This document shows positions 53,209-61,617 of a DNA stretch of 64,000 bases, in pieces (positions within the stretch are counted from its first letter, which is position 1; every line of letters begins with the position of its first letter). Below the pieces are notes generated by a model. That model was given only the letters and a program-made list of their open reading frames with translations. It did not search any database and had not been told where the DNA came from. Made by a program: the position numbers and the translations under genes. Source of the DNA: Hofstenia miamia (lineage: Eukaryota > Xenacoelomorpha > Acoela); contig SCFE01000023.1 in assembly GCA_004352715.1 (NCBI GenBank), positions 809,787 to 873,786 on the forward strand. The letters are read 5' to 3'.

Positions 53209-53566
53209 TTTATTCTTATATATTCTTATAAAATAAATTATCTCAGATTTTGTAAAATTTATTGCCATAAATTTCTTGACGATGCTATATTAATTAAATA
53301 TATTGTTGATTATGTTCTTATTAATATTGCTAAAATTCATCAAAAAATGAAGCATTAAATGTTTAGATGATTCAAAGGAGGAAGAAATAGAGGAAAATCT
53401 TGAACAAGTAAATGACATTGTTCTTAACCTACGCAAAATGGCGGTGGATATGTCACACGAAATCGATTCACAGAGCAAAACAATCGATAAAATAGCAGAA
53501 AAATCAGGACTGAATAGAGAACGAATCACATTGGCAAATAAAATAGCAAATACAATGAACAAATGA
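38264..53566 (+). CDS. SNAP25: SNAP-25/23-type t-SNARE, five coding exons (whole gene span)
   Basis: SNAP-25 family proteins supply two Q-SNARE helices to the four-helix bundle that drives vesicle fusion at the plasma membrane, with syntaxin and VAMP. Joining exons 38264-38326, 41685-41808, 46520-46587, 51187-51394 and 53367-53566 gives an uninterrupted 220-residue protein (the human one is 206). All junctions are GT-AG and phases agree (0,1,0,1). The N-terminal SNARE helix has LDDQGEQLELFEEN, with the zero-layer Gln, and the C-terminal helix has MSHEIDSQSKTIDKI with its Gln. The linker has four Cys (KCCGLCTCPW), the usual palmitoylation site, which favours SNAP-25/23 over SNAP-29 or SNAP-47. 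The first exon encodes a 21-residue head (MVFGKSKEPE...) unlike the vertebrate N-terminus. An AATAAA follows the stop by 90 bp. Whether it is the neuronal or ubiquitous paralogue cannot be decided here. Confidence 0.93.
40035..40209 (+). CDS. unidentified candidate exon inside SNAP-25 intron 1
   Basis: An open, CG-richer segment between a good acceptor (TTTCTTTGTAG, ending 40034) and a donor (GTATGG at 40210). It translates to ALNPQDGSFALRGGVADSF, then DPTTTGTPQWFWNIFAHTMK, then QSTFFVASMGSKHYKYMKPR. The Trp/Phe/Gly-rich composition and biased codons stand out from the surrounding intron, as expected of a real exon. I do not recognise the family. The residues fit nothing in SNAP-25 and the phase does not suit the neighbouring SNAP-25 exons. 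It could be a single exon of a nested or captured gene. Confidence 0.4.
40294..40818 (+). mobile_element. hAT element derivative with perfect 8-bp target duplication
   Basis: A 525-bp element with ends CAGTGTATTGACGTATATA and the complement of CAGTGAATTGACGTATATC. It is flanked by an identical 8-bp direct repeat, CCTCAGCA, at 40286-40293 and 40819-40826, which is diagnostic for hAT transposition. Subterminal regions are filled with ATACGA/TCGTAT words, probable transposase-binding repeats. An interior fragment encodes the hAT C-terminal domain. Located in SNAP-25 intron 1. Confidence 0.92.
40463..40630 (+). pseudogene. hAT transposase C-terminal dimerisation domain fragment
   Basis: Translates as ALEVLSVPVSSEPVERLFSK followed by CGRTLGQLRL, a TGA, then MKATTLDKLMMINYN. 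This is the conserved 'LS.P.SS...ER.FS..G' region of hAT transposases. The rest of the transposase is deleted. Confidence 0.85.
41685..41808 (+). CDS. SNAP25: SNAP-25 homologue exon 2
   Basis: Follows acceptor TTAATTAG and ends before GTAAGC. It encodes DELTNEDLESTKRMV and LVQLDDQ, the first half of SNARE helix 1. Exit phase 1. Confidence 0.93.
42363..42549. mobile_element. hairpin MITE
   Basis: About 80-bp inverted arms (42363-42443 and 42468-42549) separated by ~24 bp of AT. The left arm runs ACCAAGGCGATGCATATTTA through GCCATCCTCGCAGTTA. The right arm is its complement with scattered mismatches. A partial copy of the same end occurs at 36946-37000, so this is a dispersed family. Superfamily unknown. 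Located in SNAP-25 intron 2. Confidence 0.8.
42749..42862. repeat. ATTGGA/TCCAAT-rich repeat
   Basis: About a dozen irregular ATTGG and CCAAT words (for example ATTGGATTCCAATTGG twice) within 114 bp. They form nested short palindromes. Confidence 0.7.
42964..43643. mobile_element. hAT-like non-autonomous element
   Basis: A perfect terminal inverted repeat (TAGGGCTCTGCGAGTA and its complement; 18 bp if the flanking AC/GT is counted) bounds 680 bp. Flanking 8-mers GATCATAC and GTTAATAC agree at 6 of 8 positions, consistent with an old 8-bp hAT duplication. Both ends also carry CGAGTCGAG words. No transposase remnant was seen. Confidence 0.75.
43953..44189. mobile_element. hAT-like MITE
   Basis: A 237-bp element with ends CAAGGGCATACGCAGGAAT and the complement of CAGTGGCGTACGCAGAGGG. 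Flanking 8-mers ACTAGCAT and ACTAGACT agree at 6 of 8. The word TCTGACGGGGGACAT occurs near both ends in the same orientation. Confidence 0.65.
44590..45664. repeat. 81-bp inverted repeat pair around ~0.9 kb
   Basis: Bases 44590-44670 and the complement of 45584-45664 match at roughly 85-90% (shared words TTGTAGTTCAATACAT, CATTGCTAAACAT). The enclosed DNA holds a CG-rich patch (44700-44820) and the palindrome at 44840-44858. It could be a piggyBac-like or other DNA transposon with subterminal inverted repeats. No TTAA-bounded ends were confirmed. Confidence 0.55.
44840..44858. repeat. perfect palindrome ACCGGTCA-AAA-TGACCGGT
   Basis: An 8-bp perfect inverted repeat with a 3-bp spacer. The half-site TTTTGACCGGT also occurs at 44350-44360. 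Similar GGTCAAAATGACC words are common at the ends of piggyBac-like elements. Confidence 0.75.
46035..46095 (+). mobile_element. candidate tRNA-derived SINE head
   Basis: TGGCTCAGCCGG (46045-46056) is a perfect match to the RNA polymerase III A box (TRGCNNARYNGG) and is followed by CTAGCGC, as in many tRNA-derived SINEs. I could not find a clear B box 30-60 bp downstream, so the call is tentative. Confidence 0.35.
46520..46587 (+). CDS. SNAP25: SNAP-25 homologue exon 3
   Basis: Follows acceptor AATTTAG and ends before GTGACA. It encodes EQLELFEENLNRVNVNMEVA and EK, completing SNARE helix 1. A (TA)n tract lies 25 bp upstream of the acceptor. Confidence 0.93.
47317..48356. mobile_element. hAT-like non-autonomous element, 1.04 kb
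   Basis: The ends are CAGAGTTGCAATCGGGCCAA and the complement of CAGAGTTGCCACCGGGTCAA. Flanking 8-mers ATACGTAT and ATATGTAT agree at 7 of 8. CACCGGGTCA-type words recur near both ends. No intact transposase was recognised. Located in SNAP-25 intron 3. Confidence 0.85.
49550..50665 (-). pseudogene. LINE ORF2 fragment lacking the RT palm core
   Basis: Minus-strand remains of a non-LTR retrotransposon ORF2, in order: a pre-RT region (KDKSITNKKEICNAFNEVFL, ...EIIKSIQCLKN), then directly NGLPEQVQFADDTILFHS with the catalytic FADD box, then VESFKYLGIIFD (the YLG block), then the C-terminal domain (LPTKAKIQLIYALILSHFNY, ...INMWNELLKF) to a stop at 49550-49552. RT blocks between the fingers and the FADD box are missing, so the copy is internally deleted. 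Frameshifts near 50070, 50270 and 50380 and a TAA near 49702 add to the damage. The style resembles the LINE at 61.6-64 kb and may be the same family. It lies antisense in SNAP-25 intron 3. Confidence 0.85.
51187..51394 (+). CDS. SNAP25: SNAP-25 homologue exon 4
   Basis: Follows acceptor TCTTTAG and ends before GTAATT. It encodes the Cys cluster (KCCGLCTC) and the inter-helix linker, including a Gln/Pro-rich part (QPEQKQPQPIQ). Exit phase 1. Confidence 0.92.
53367..53566 (+). CDS. SNAP25: SNAP-25 homologue exon 5
   Basis: Follows acceptor TGTTTAG. It encodes the second SNARE helix from EEEIEENLEQVNDIV to the C-terminal NTMNK and a TGA stop (53564-53566). Confidence 0.95.
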
Positions 53567-53655
53567 TGTCTATTTGAAATCTTAAAATCTCGAAGAATAG
53601 ATAGAATCCCATGTTAATAGAGGATAAAGATCCAATGGAAAAAAATTCAAGAAAG

Positions 53656-53661
53656 AATAAA
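53656..53661 (+). promoter_or_regulatory. polyadenylation signal AATAAA
   Basis: A canonical hexamer 90 bp past the SNAP-25 stop codon. It is a likely 3'-end signal, although the hexamer is common in DNA this AT-rich. Confidence 0.5.
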
Positions 53662-53873
53662 TTATTTTGTATCAAAGTTATTTATTAAAAAGTTCAAAAT
53701 TTACTGATATTTTAAATTGAAATAATTTAACATTTAATTGTGAAATTTTAAGTAGTTTTGCTTTACTTGATAATATTGACAAACATTCACGTAAAGTACA
53801 CGGTGAGTCACTGCAAATATTATATTGATATGTCCTTTGTTATGAATACCTACCATTTAGACATTAATTTTTC

Positions 53874-54367
53874 TTAAGAAGAAACGCATCATTTATTTAA
53901 TATGTTTCAGTATGTCACTACCATTGTCAAAAAGTTTCCCACTATAAAATTCACAAAATATTCATCAAATTAAAATTTTTGTATAATATCTTTGGTAAAT
54001 TTAGTTTGTATATATATTCATCTTTTTTGTTTAAGCTTGGTTCCTTTAATTCTATATAAATTGATTCCATGATACTTAGTTAAAAATTATCAATTGCCTT
54101 GGATAAAATTTTATATGTAAATTTCACATCACAATTCTTTAGGTGATCGGAGATGGTCGATTGATTTTTGTGTTCTTTAATTCTTGATCGTAAATTTCTT
54201 GATATTTTTCCAATGTATTGTGCACCACAGTTGCAAGTAATTTCATATCCTACTTTGGAAAGGTTTTTAATTTGATGAATATTTTGTGAATTTTATAGTG
54301 GGAAACTTTTTGAAAATGGCAGTGGCATGCCGAAACACGTTAAAAAATGATGCGGTTCTTCCTTAAA
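53874..54367 (-). mobile_element. Penelope-like element fragment with inverted 3' ends
   Basis: A minus-oriented Penelope 3' fragment (54270 down to 53874) abuts a plus-oriented copy of the same 3' end (54264-54367). The two ~100-bp arms (53874-53973 and 54264-54367) are inverted repeats, matching over GGGAAACTTTTTGAMAATGG and on to the ATGATGCG words. Each carries the TGRCATRCYGAAACA tail block typical of these elements. Confidence 0.75.
53952..54270 (-). pseudogene. Penelope-like GIY-YIG domain, C-terminal
   Basis: Minus-strand reading: LSKVGYEITCNCGAQYIGKI, then SRNLRSRIKEHKNQSTISDH, giving the Cys pair (CNC), the YIG block and the RIKEH block of the Penelope GIY-YIG endonuclease. An in-frame TAA (54080-54082) is followed by the normal C-terminal region (ESIYIELKEPSLNKKDEY). 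Everything upstream of the domain is missing. Confidence 0.85.
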
Positions 54368-55128
54368 TTCATACATAAACTTAAGAATTTTGAATTAACA
54401 AATTGTATTGAAACAAAATAAAATCAAAAATCAAATTAAGAACACAAAAGTACAAGTGAGTTTCAAAGAATGTGCATGTTAAGACCAACATTCACAGGGT
54501 TATGTGAGGCAACGTCCATTTCATCAGTTAATTCCACAATACTAACATCGAAACGATCTTAAATTAGATTTAAAATCACAGTATCTTAAGGACTAGAAAT
54601 GAATGCCATTGCCAATCATTTAGTTCAATAACGACCGACACGTGCAATCCTTTGTAGATAGGAGTTTGTACCTCATTGCACATCATAATTATATATAATG
54701 ATCAATCTTTCAAAAATCCATTCCATTGTCGAGAAACTTTGTTACAAGAAAAAATTCTCTTTTTGAAATCCCCGGTAAATGGTCTAGCAGGGAAATAAAT
54801 AAATAAATAAATATTCGATCATTTAAATGATGCGACATGAATGTCTGTTCTTGCCCCAATTAATAAAATCTATTCAAACTTGTGTATAATATTGTGAAGT
54901 ATTGCTATGCTCATTTACACATGTTCACCTAATATTTAGTGTATTATATTTCTAATTAAATAATTAGTATATAGCACTTAGACTAAATTCACAAATTTTA
55001 AACAAAAGAAAATAACTAAAGTGTATTTAGTTGTTTTGTTGTATAGTGCATGACAAAAATTTGACATCATTCTTTACAAAATATTGTTTAAATGAGTACT
55101 GCCAATAATTTGATTTACACACAATATA

Positions 55129-55986
55129 CAGTACTGGGCAAAAGTTTGGGAACACTTATTAAATAATAGGAAGAGCAATTGAAAAAATTCTGAGAGCACA
55201 ATATTTTTAAAAAAAAATACCGAGTTGAAACGAGCCTCATTGAAAGATTTTCTTTCAAAATTTAAACGAGCCGAGCTTAGAAATTACGGCTCGTTGACAA
55301 CTCTGGTATGATGTAAACTGGCAAACCTTGGATTCGTCACTAAACTTGATCCCAAATGTCAGGGGTGTTGTTGGTATTTGCAGAAGCGCAACTGGTCTCG
55401 AATGTTCTTTCAAGACAATCGGAGGTTGGCTGCCTGTTTGCACGATTGAAGATCAAAGGTAGTATTCAATCGACGCCTAATGGTGCGTGTTGATACATTC
55501 TGCACTACCGCACCTAGATTTGCTTTGACTTCAGAAGATGAAGAGAATGGTTGATTGACGACGTAACGGTGAATGAGACGGTCAGTCTGAGGAGTTGTCA
55601 CTTTTGGTCTTCCAGACCGCTTGCGAGAGGAGAAATTTTGCAGTTGCTGATAGCGAGTAACACTTCTGGATACCGAACATACTGACACGCCCATTCTAAC
55701 AGTTATAGCGCGATAATTGTACTCCTCCTTGCACAATATATGAATTTGAGCACGGTTCGCTGGTGAAATTTCACTACCACGGACCATATTTCAAACTATA
55801 ATAGTGCTTTTTCAGTGAAAATGTATTGTGTGTAAATCTAAAGTTGTGTTAATCTGACTGGCTAAATGAATCTGTTGTAAATTCTAAGAAAAAATTGTGA
55901 ATTCCACAAATTTTACGAAGTTCCCAGGAAATAGCATAAAACACGCTTTAGACAGGTTACTGTTCCCAAACTTTTGACCAGTACTG
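55129..55986 (-). mobile_element. Tc1-like deletion derivative
   Basis: An 858-bp element with ends CAGTACTGGGCAAAAGTTTG and the complement of CAGTACTGGTCAAAAGTTTG, flanked by TA at 55127-55128 and 55987-55988. Full Tc1-type elements are about twice this size. The transposase (minus strand) retains only its DNA-binding half. Located downstream of SNAP-25. Confidence 0.93.
55410..55787 (-). pseudogene. Tc1-like transposase, DNA-binding half
   Basis: It starts at MVRGSEISPANRAQIH. A first helix-turn-helix (EEYNYRAITVRMGVSVCSVS) is followed by a GRPKVTTPQ AT-hook-like linker and a second helix-turn-helix ending in VSTRTIRRRLN. The catalytic DDE domain is missing. The 125-residue frame is intact to 55410, but it can only be a truncated product. 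Confidence 0.85.
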
Positions 55987-57232
55987 TATATTTATGATAA
56001 TAGTTTCAGATGCCCTTTAACAGAGGCATGGATTGAAAACTAAATTTCTAGAATAAATTGGTGGAAAATTAAATTTCAAATTATAAAATAGACTTTATAT
56101 TACCGCAAAAATTTAGTAAAGAGAAATAGAAATCTTCCATTATTTAGCTGCTATTGTTAAGGAATTATTCGCATTTATAAGTAGGTTATCCCATGTAATC
56201 TACTAATTAACCTCAATTGCAATAATGCTGTACATATGCTCCACGCATTTGCTATGAGCAATTTAGACTAGAGAAGCATTATATTAATGTGTATACAAGT
56301 ACACAGTGTAGTGCTTAAGGATGACGTTAAAACAAAACTCATTAAATTTTGGTAAAGAAAATCTAAAAGTTAGGCCTGTCAACAGTAACGAACAATTTGA
56401 GCGGAATTATTTTCATTATGGAATTTACGAGGCGCTCGCACCATATAAGGGGATCTTATCGGAAAATTTTCAAATAGAAGCTATTTCGTGCAATCTAAGT
56501 CTAATTTCGAGATTATTTGACCATTTTTGAATGATTAAATTATTATCTAAGGAACTATCAGTCGAAATTTCAAGAATTAGTGTTATCAATTTGAAGCTAG
56601 ACAAAGGTATTTTACACAATTAAGAAAAAAATTAAAAATTAACTGAAGAAACCTCTGAATTATTGATATCTTAGATGAAAATTTGCAAGATTTCGTTAGA
56701 TATAGTCGCTTCTGTTAACAAGAGTTAGTCAAGTATAAAACGTGAAAATTCTAACAATTCCCTGCCATTTATGGGGTGAGCTTTGCCTTGCTAAGGTCGT
56801 TGCTGCGGGATTTTCGAGAACATGAGTTTTTAGGAGCCATTTATTATATGCTAAAGCAAAAGTACAAAAGATTTGACCTCAGATTTAGATTATGCAGGCT
56901 TCAAACCCCAAAAATCACATAAAACACAAAACTGGATAAATACTGCAAATCATGGTTATTCTTACCATCTATCTACCTTAAATTTAGGTTATGCTATGAA
57001 AAAACAAATTAATAAATTAATAAACAACTAAAAAATGTATTGTCCTCTATTCTAAGATTTTTAATACAAATTTACATATGTACAAAGAAATAAATTTACA
57101 CACTAATAGAAAACTAACAACTGTAACTCAGTAACTGCAAATTGTGCAAACGACTATATGCTACGAAATTACAAAATTTTATATTGAATTCAAAAGCGTA
57201 CAGAAAATGGCACTTGATTTTATAAAAAAAAC

Positions 57233-57412
57233 TCATTGCCATGCAAACCGTGGAGCGTTCTTCTGATTAGAAGGTCTTGTGGTCATGCCGGCAATAACTT
57301 TTGAGCGCGAACAATTGAGTGCATACTGGACATTTTTTTTATATTCAGCGTCATGACGGGCCTTAGACACATCTTTTGAAGATTTTGCCGATTCTATCTT
57401 TTTTAATATCAA
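57233..57412 (-). CDS. CFAP97-family gene exon 4
   Basis: Acceptor TCTTTTTTAG. It encodes LILKKIESAKSSKDVSK and a basic tail ending NAPRFAWQ before TGA. Confidence 0.88.
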   Translation of the reverse strand: MILKKIESAKSSKDVSKARHDAEYKKNVQYALNCSRSKVIAGMTTRPSNQKNAPRFAWQ

Positions 57413-59171
57413 CTAAAAAAGAAATAAACTGGATCGGTTAGATTTAATCATGATAATGCTACATTTTAATTATTGGTAGTCATTGAAATCTGTTTCTATT
57501 ATATGTGCATATGGTAAAGGATTAAATTCTTTTGAAATTAAAACCTTATTTTCTTCGAATTTTGCAAACATCAAAAAATATTTACTCTGAAGATTTTCAA
57601 TGCATTTGGCTGTTGTCTTCAACGTATTTTCTCAGATGTATTACCTAGATCATGAACTAGGATCTAAGTAAAAACTATACCCCCAGTCACTGCGAAGTTC
57701 AATGTCTCAAGAAACAGAAAATTTTGGCGAAAGAAATAGCAAATTTTAAAAATTACCATAAATATATAACCAAACATTATTTTTCTTAGATCCTAGTTCA
57801 AAGCGTAGAGAAAAACTTATGGATTCATGTGCAAACAGACCAATCTAATCAAGACATAAGCAAAATGACCTGATTAGAGGGTCTCATCTTAAGAGAAACA
57901 TCGGGATGATTGACGAAAAACGTGAATATTAATAAAGCTCGATGAAAACATCGAGATATAAACTTTTTCAAGTTACATTAATATAACCGAAGTACATTCA
58001 CAGCAGATGTTTATTAAGCTGAAGAGTTTTAGTGTCATTTAATAGATTTCAGGGAACAGAAAATCAATCTTAAATTCTCTATTAACACGCCCATTAGCTA
58101 AACTTATGTATGTATATATCATTTTCTCTTATTTATGTGCGTGGAAATAATAGACGAAAATATATAACAGAATTTATTGGAATTCTAGAATCAATAAATT
58201 ACACTGACCTGATTTTGCCGTTCTATCTCATTTTGACGCTGTCGTCTGCGATGTGAACTAAGAATTCGTTTGTTAACTGTATGACCCTCGTTATAAAGAG
58301 GTTTTCGACGGGGATTAGCTAGTTGGTTGAGTAGTCGACGATTTTCTCTTTCAACTTCCCTAGCCTAAAGACAACTGCATTAGAAACACAATTGAAAGTT
58401 TCTATTTGTTAGACATTTCAAGAAAATCTACTACTATAATCTATAATAAATGTTTAATGACTTAAATAAAATATTAATTTTCAAGTAAAACAAACATGTA
58501 GATGACATAAACTGGCAATAAGACAATTCACGTACCTTTGAAGATGACATACTCATGTTTTTGCAAGCTGATCTTGCAGAATTACAACGTAACGATGGGC
58601 TAGAATATAATCTTTGTGAAGTGCTTGCAGAATCGATGCTGCAGTCATCATCAGTGTTAAGAACCTGACGAAGAAGTCTAGCTAATTCTAACCTTTCATC
58701 ACATTTTTGCACTGGTTTAGCACGCTTACTTGTAAGTGATCTTGATGTCGAACTATTACTATAAAGATTTTTGAAAATTTAAAGAAAGACAAACTAGATA
58801 AATAAATCGATAAGGACATTGTAAAAAATCTAAAACAAAAAATGAACATACCTGGATAAATTGGACTGCTTTTGTTTTCCGGATGATTTATTGTTATGTA
58901 CAGGAGAATATAATGGAGAAACATCAGTTAAATAATCATCATCTTGAATAGTGCTACGACTTTTAATTTGAACATTTATCGGGTATGTCATTTCATCAGC
59001 AGTACTCGCTGAACAAGATGTGCTAGATGACCCGGAAGTTAAAACTTCAAAATCATCTGAATACGAGATAAATCTTTCAGAAAAACTTTCGGAAACAGGT
59101 TCATTTTCATTCATTTCAAAGAAATCCAAATCAACACTTTTTTGAAGTGACGAATCACAATAAGCAGACAT
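57233..59171 (-). CDS. CFAP97/hemingway-family cilia-associated protein, four exons (whole gene span)
   Basis: Joining minus-strand exons 59171-58852, 58758-58536, 58364-58209 and 57412-57233 gives an uninterrupted 292-residue protein with consistent phases (2,0,0) and GT-AG borders. The N-terminal ~180 residues are Ser/Asp-rich and probably disordered (CDSSLQKSVDLDFFEMNENE, SGSSSTSCSAS). The C-terminal third has the CFAP97 (KIAA1430) family pattern: REVERENRRLLNQLANPRRK, then RRQRQNEIERQNQLILKKIE, with repeated 'R.I.REN..LL..L'-type helices, then an Arg-rich tail. Family members act in motile cilia, flagella and sperm (Drosophila hemingway, vertebrate CFAP97); that role is family knowledge. 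The start at 59171 is the first Met of the open frame, and upstream DNA is AT-rich without another exon. The gene is convergent with SNAP-25. It could be a CFAP97 or a CFAP97D-type member; I favour CFAP97 because of the long acidic N-terminus. Confidence 0.85.
58209..58364 (-). CDS. CFAP97-family gene exon 3
   Basis: Acceptor GTCTTTAG, donor CAG|GTCAGT. It encodes the first helix pair of the family signature (AREVERENRRLLNQLANP). Confidence 0.88.
58536..58758 (-). CDS. CFAP97-family gene exon 2
   Basis: Acceptor TTTATAG, donor AAG|GTACGT. It encodes a basic stretch (TSRSLTSKRAKPVQKC), a short helix (ERLELARLLRQVLN) and a Ser-rich segment. Confidence 0.85.
58852..59171 (-). CDS. CFAP97-family gene exon 1
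   Basis: Encodes residues 1-106 plus two bases. The donor reads CAG|GTATGT. Ser/Asp/Glu-rich. Confidence 0.8.
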
Positions 59172-59179
59172 ACTATAAA

Positions 59180-60050
59180 ATCAAATATAACAATTAAAAA
59201 TGAATTTATCATAAAAATATAAAATATATTCCTGAAAATTTCTTAGTATAAAGATAATTTAAACTTAAAATAAAAATATTATACGATATTAAAAAATTAT
59301 TAATTTAAGTGTTAAATCCAAATTTAGAACGAAATGCTGACCAATTGGTTGAGAAAATAAAAATATAATGGCAAAAGGATTATAGACGATTCCAAAAAAC
59401 GCGAGTCATTTCAACATAATGATACATATTGCACAATTGCATATCATAACATTAACCAATAACTAATCGCGTGGAAAATCGCTGCAAATTGAAAAATGCA
59501 ATTAAATAATTAATAAAAATTAATTTCATCAGCCCAAATGATACGAACCATCTAGCATAAGACGTGCTGAAAGAGTAGAAGTAAGGTGTTAAATTTCAAA
59601 AAAATGATCAGTAGAAAGCAATTTTGAGAGCTGAAGTAAACATACATTTCAATTATTGTTCTCAAAAATATGTTAGCATTACGAACATTATGATTCATCA
59701 AATACAAGAATCGTATTTAATATATCGAGCAGTTCATTAATTTCAAGAATGTTCGAAAAAGCACTTCCCAATAAAATGGAGAGCTTCGACACAGAACTAG
59801 AATAATTCTAGATAGTGTTAATAATACCAATAAGCTGCTAAAATTTAGCGCAGTAATATTTTGATACATATTAGTAGGAGCATATAAATTCCTATTCAAC
59901 TATGGAATTGTATTACCATGGCAGTGAACTGCGATATATACTGCTTTTGTATTATGTAACAAAAATATTCCTCAAAGAGAGAAATGCAAAAAAAGTAGTT
60001 ATTTTACTTTTGAAAAATCGCCGCCTGTATTCGATAACTAAAAATTCAAA
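59180..60050. other. upstream region of the CFAP97-family gene
   Basis: AT-rich DNA with no recognised coding sequence. Any 5'UTR or promoter of the minus-strand gene would lie here, but no core element could be singled out. Confidence 0.4.
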
Positions 60051-60129
60051 TTGAAAATAAGTACATGTACTTCGAATTTGATAATCATAATTTGCACTAA
60101 TTTCTACCTTTTAAATATATTGAATATAT

Positions 60130-61500
60130 TGAATGTCGACTTCGATCCCACATGTGACTTTTGCTGCTGCACCATTCTTCATTCACTTACTTCTAGCTTT
60201 CTTGTTGTATGCTTGTATAATCCTCCTCATTCTAGCAAATATCGAATTCCTTTCACTCTTTTTACCAAGCCTATCCATACAATTTTTGATTACTTTGACT
60301 CTTTCAACTCATCACATGGGATTTTAAAGTCTTCAGTAGTTGTCACTGGTGACTAACCTCCCTGGAGTTGATTGGGATGTTCTTTTTTCATTTGATTCTT
60401 ATGAACTTCAACTTATTGAATTTCTGAATTCTCGTTATCCAACTTGTGACTTCTCCAACACATACTTCTGGTCATATTCTTGATATTGTTTACTCCAATT
60501 TATAAAATACTTCAATTTCTCCTGTCAGCTCCTCATTATTTTCTTCTGATCATACATTTTTTCCTCAATTACTGAATATTCTCACAATAGTTTTTCTACA
60601 ATCTTCGCGACTATGTTTCGTTTAACATGGTCATTAATTCTTCCTTTATTTTGGATCCTCTACGCATATGCCCTCCAAATGATCTGCTCCAATTCTTCCT
60701 TGGGCACTTCTATATTCTCCGTAAAAGAAGGCGTCGTCAACTTTTACCTTTCTTTCACTCTTCTCATTCTGTCCATCTTCACAATAAGCTCAGATATCTC
60801 AAAAACTTATCTTTTCACTCATGTGGCAAATCTTATCGTTTGGAGAAAATCTAGAAAGCATCCAAAAATTTATCAGGTTCTAGTTAGATAAAGCTGCTTT
60901 CCTCCATTCATTTGCATCCGAACTTTATACATTTCTTACAAAGCTAAAAAAATATCTTCTATCTTTTACTTTCTCAAATCCACTATGCCCTCACCAAATT
61001 AACAATCTTGAAATCATATAGTCTTAGCGTTTTTTGTTATGGATCACAGTGTTGGTATCTCAACTAAAATTGATCGTCTTTTACGCCGAGCTCTTCGCTG
61101 GATCGATTCATCAAATAAACCTTTCCTTCATCTGCTTTTAAACGCAAGACTATTGCCTATCTGACTGTATCTCAAATTCATTGACCTGATATTTCTCAAT
61201 AAACTGCTACTCGCTTCTATAATTTCGATGTATTTGATTTTCTAAAATTCACTTCCTCTATCAGTGGCTCACGATCCTTTTCTAAAGTTCGTTTTCTTCT
61301 ACCTCGCATTCACAAAGCTACTTGTACCAATAACTTTTTCCATCGTATAATTCCAAAAACTAATTTCAAACAACGCATGCTTCTGTTTTTTTTCCTGCTA
61401 TCTCTGAATTCGGCTTTCATCTCATTTCCTTTCTGCAATTGCTCCTCTTGTCATCTCCAAATCTAATTTTCACTGTTTTTTCTCTTTCCCTTTTTGTTTG
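60130..61500 (+). pseudogene. CR1/L2-like LINE ORF2 remnant without RT palm
   Basis: Plus-strand pieces in ORF2 order: the end of the endonuclease (CLYNPPHSSKYRIPF, then VVTGD and, after a two-base loss near 60352, NLPGVDWDVLF; then a HTSGHILDIVYSN block and a SDHTFFPQL block), then the basic linker (RKRRRRQLLPFFHSSHSVHL), then, from ~60985, the C-terminal region (KSYSLSVFCYGSQCW, RRALRWIDSSNKPF, SRSFSKVRFLLPRIHKATCT). The whole RT palm is absent between about 60900 and 60980. Many frame changes and stops are present. The tail runs into the (TTA)n tract at 61557, a plausible 3' end. Confidence 0.75.
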
Positions 61501-61556
61501 TTTGTAAATATGTTATTTTACTTTTGTATGCACCATAATTTCGGTTAAATCCATAC

Positions 61557-61617
<61 letters not shown>
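61557..61617. repeat. (TTA)n microsatellite
   Basis: Twenty uninterrupted trinucleotides. Its last ATT-like unit becomes ATG, which provides the first Met of the following ORF1 frame. It separates two LINEs of the same orientation. Confidence 0.95.

Noticed and set aside
53290-53562. Minus-strand 90-codon frame over SNAP-25 exon 5
   Set aside because: Antisense shadow; the plus strand encodes the conserved second SNARE helix.
56321-56530. 69-codon plus-strand frame
   Set aside because: No domain, no splice context, composition like surrounding DNA.
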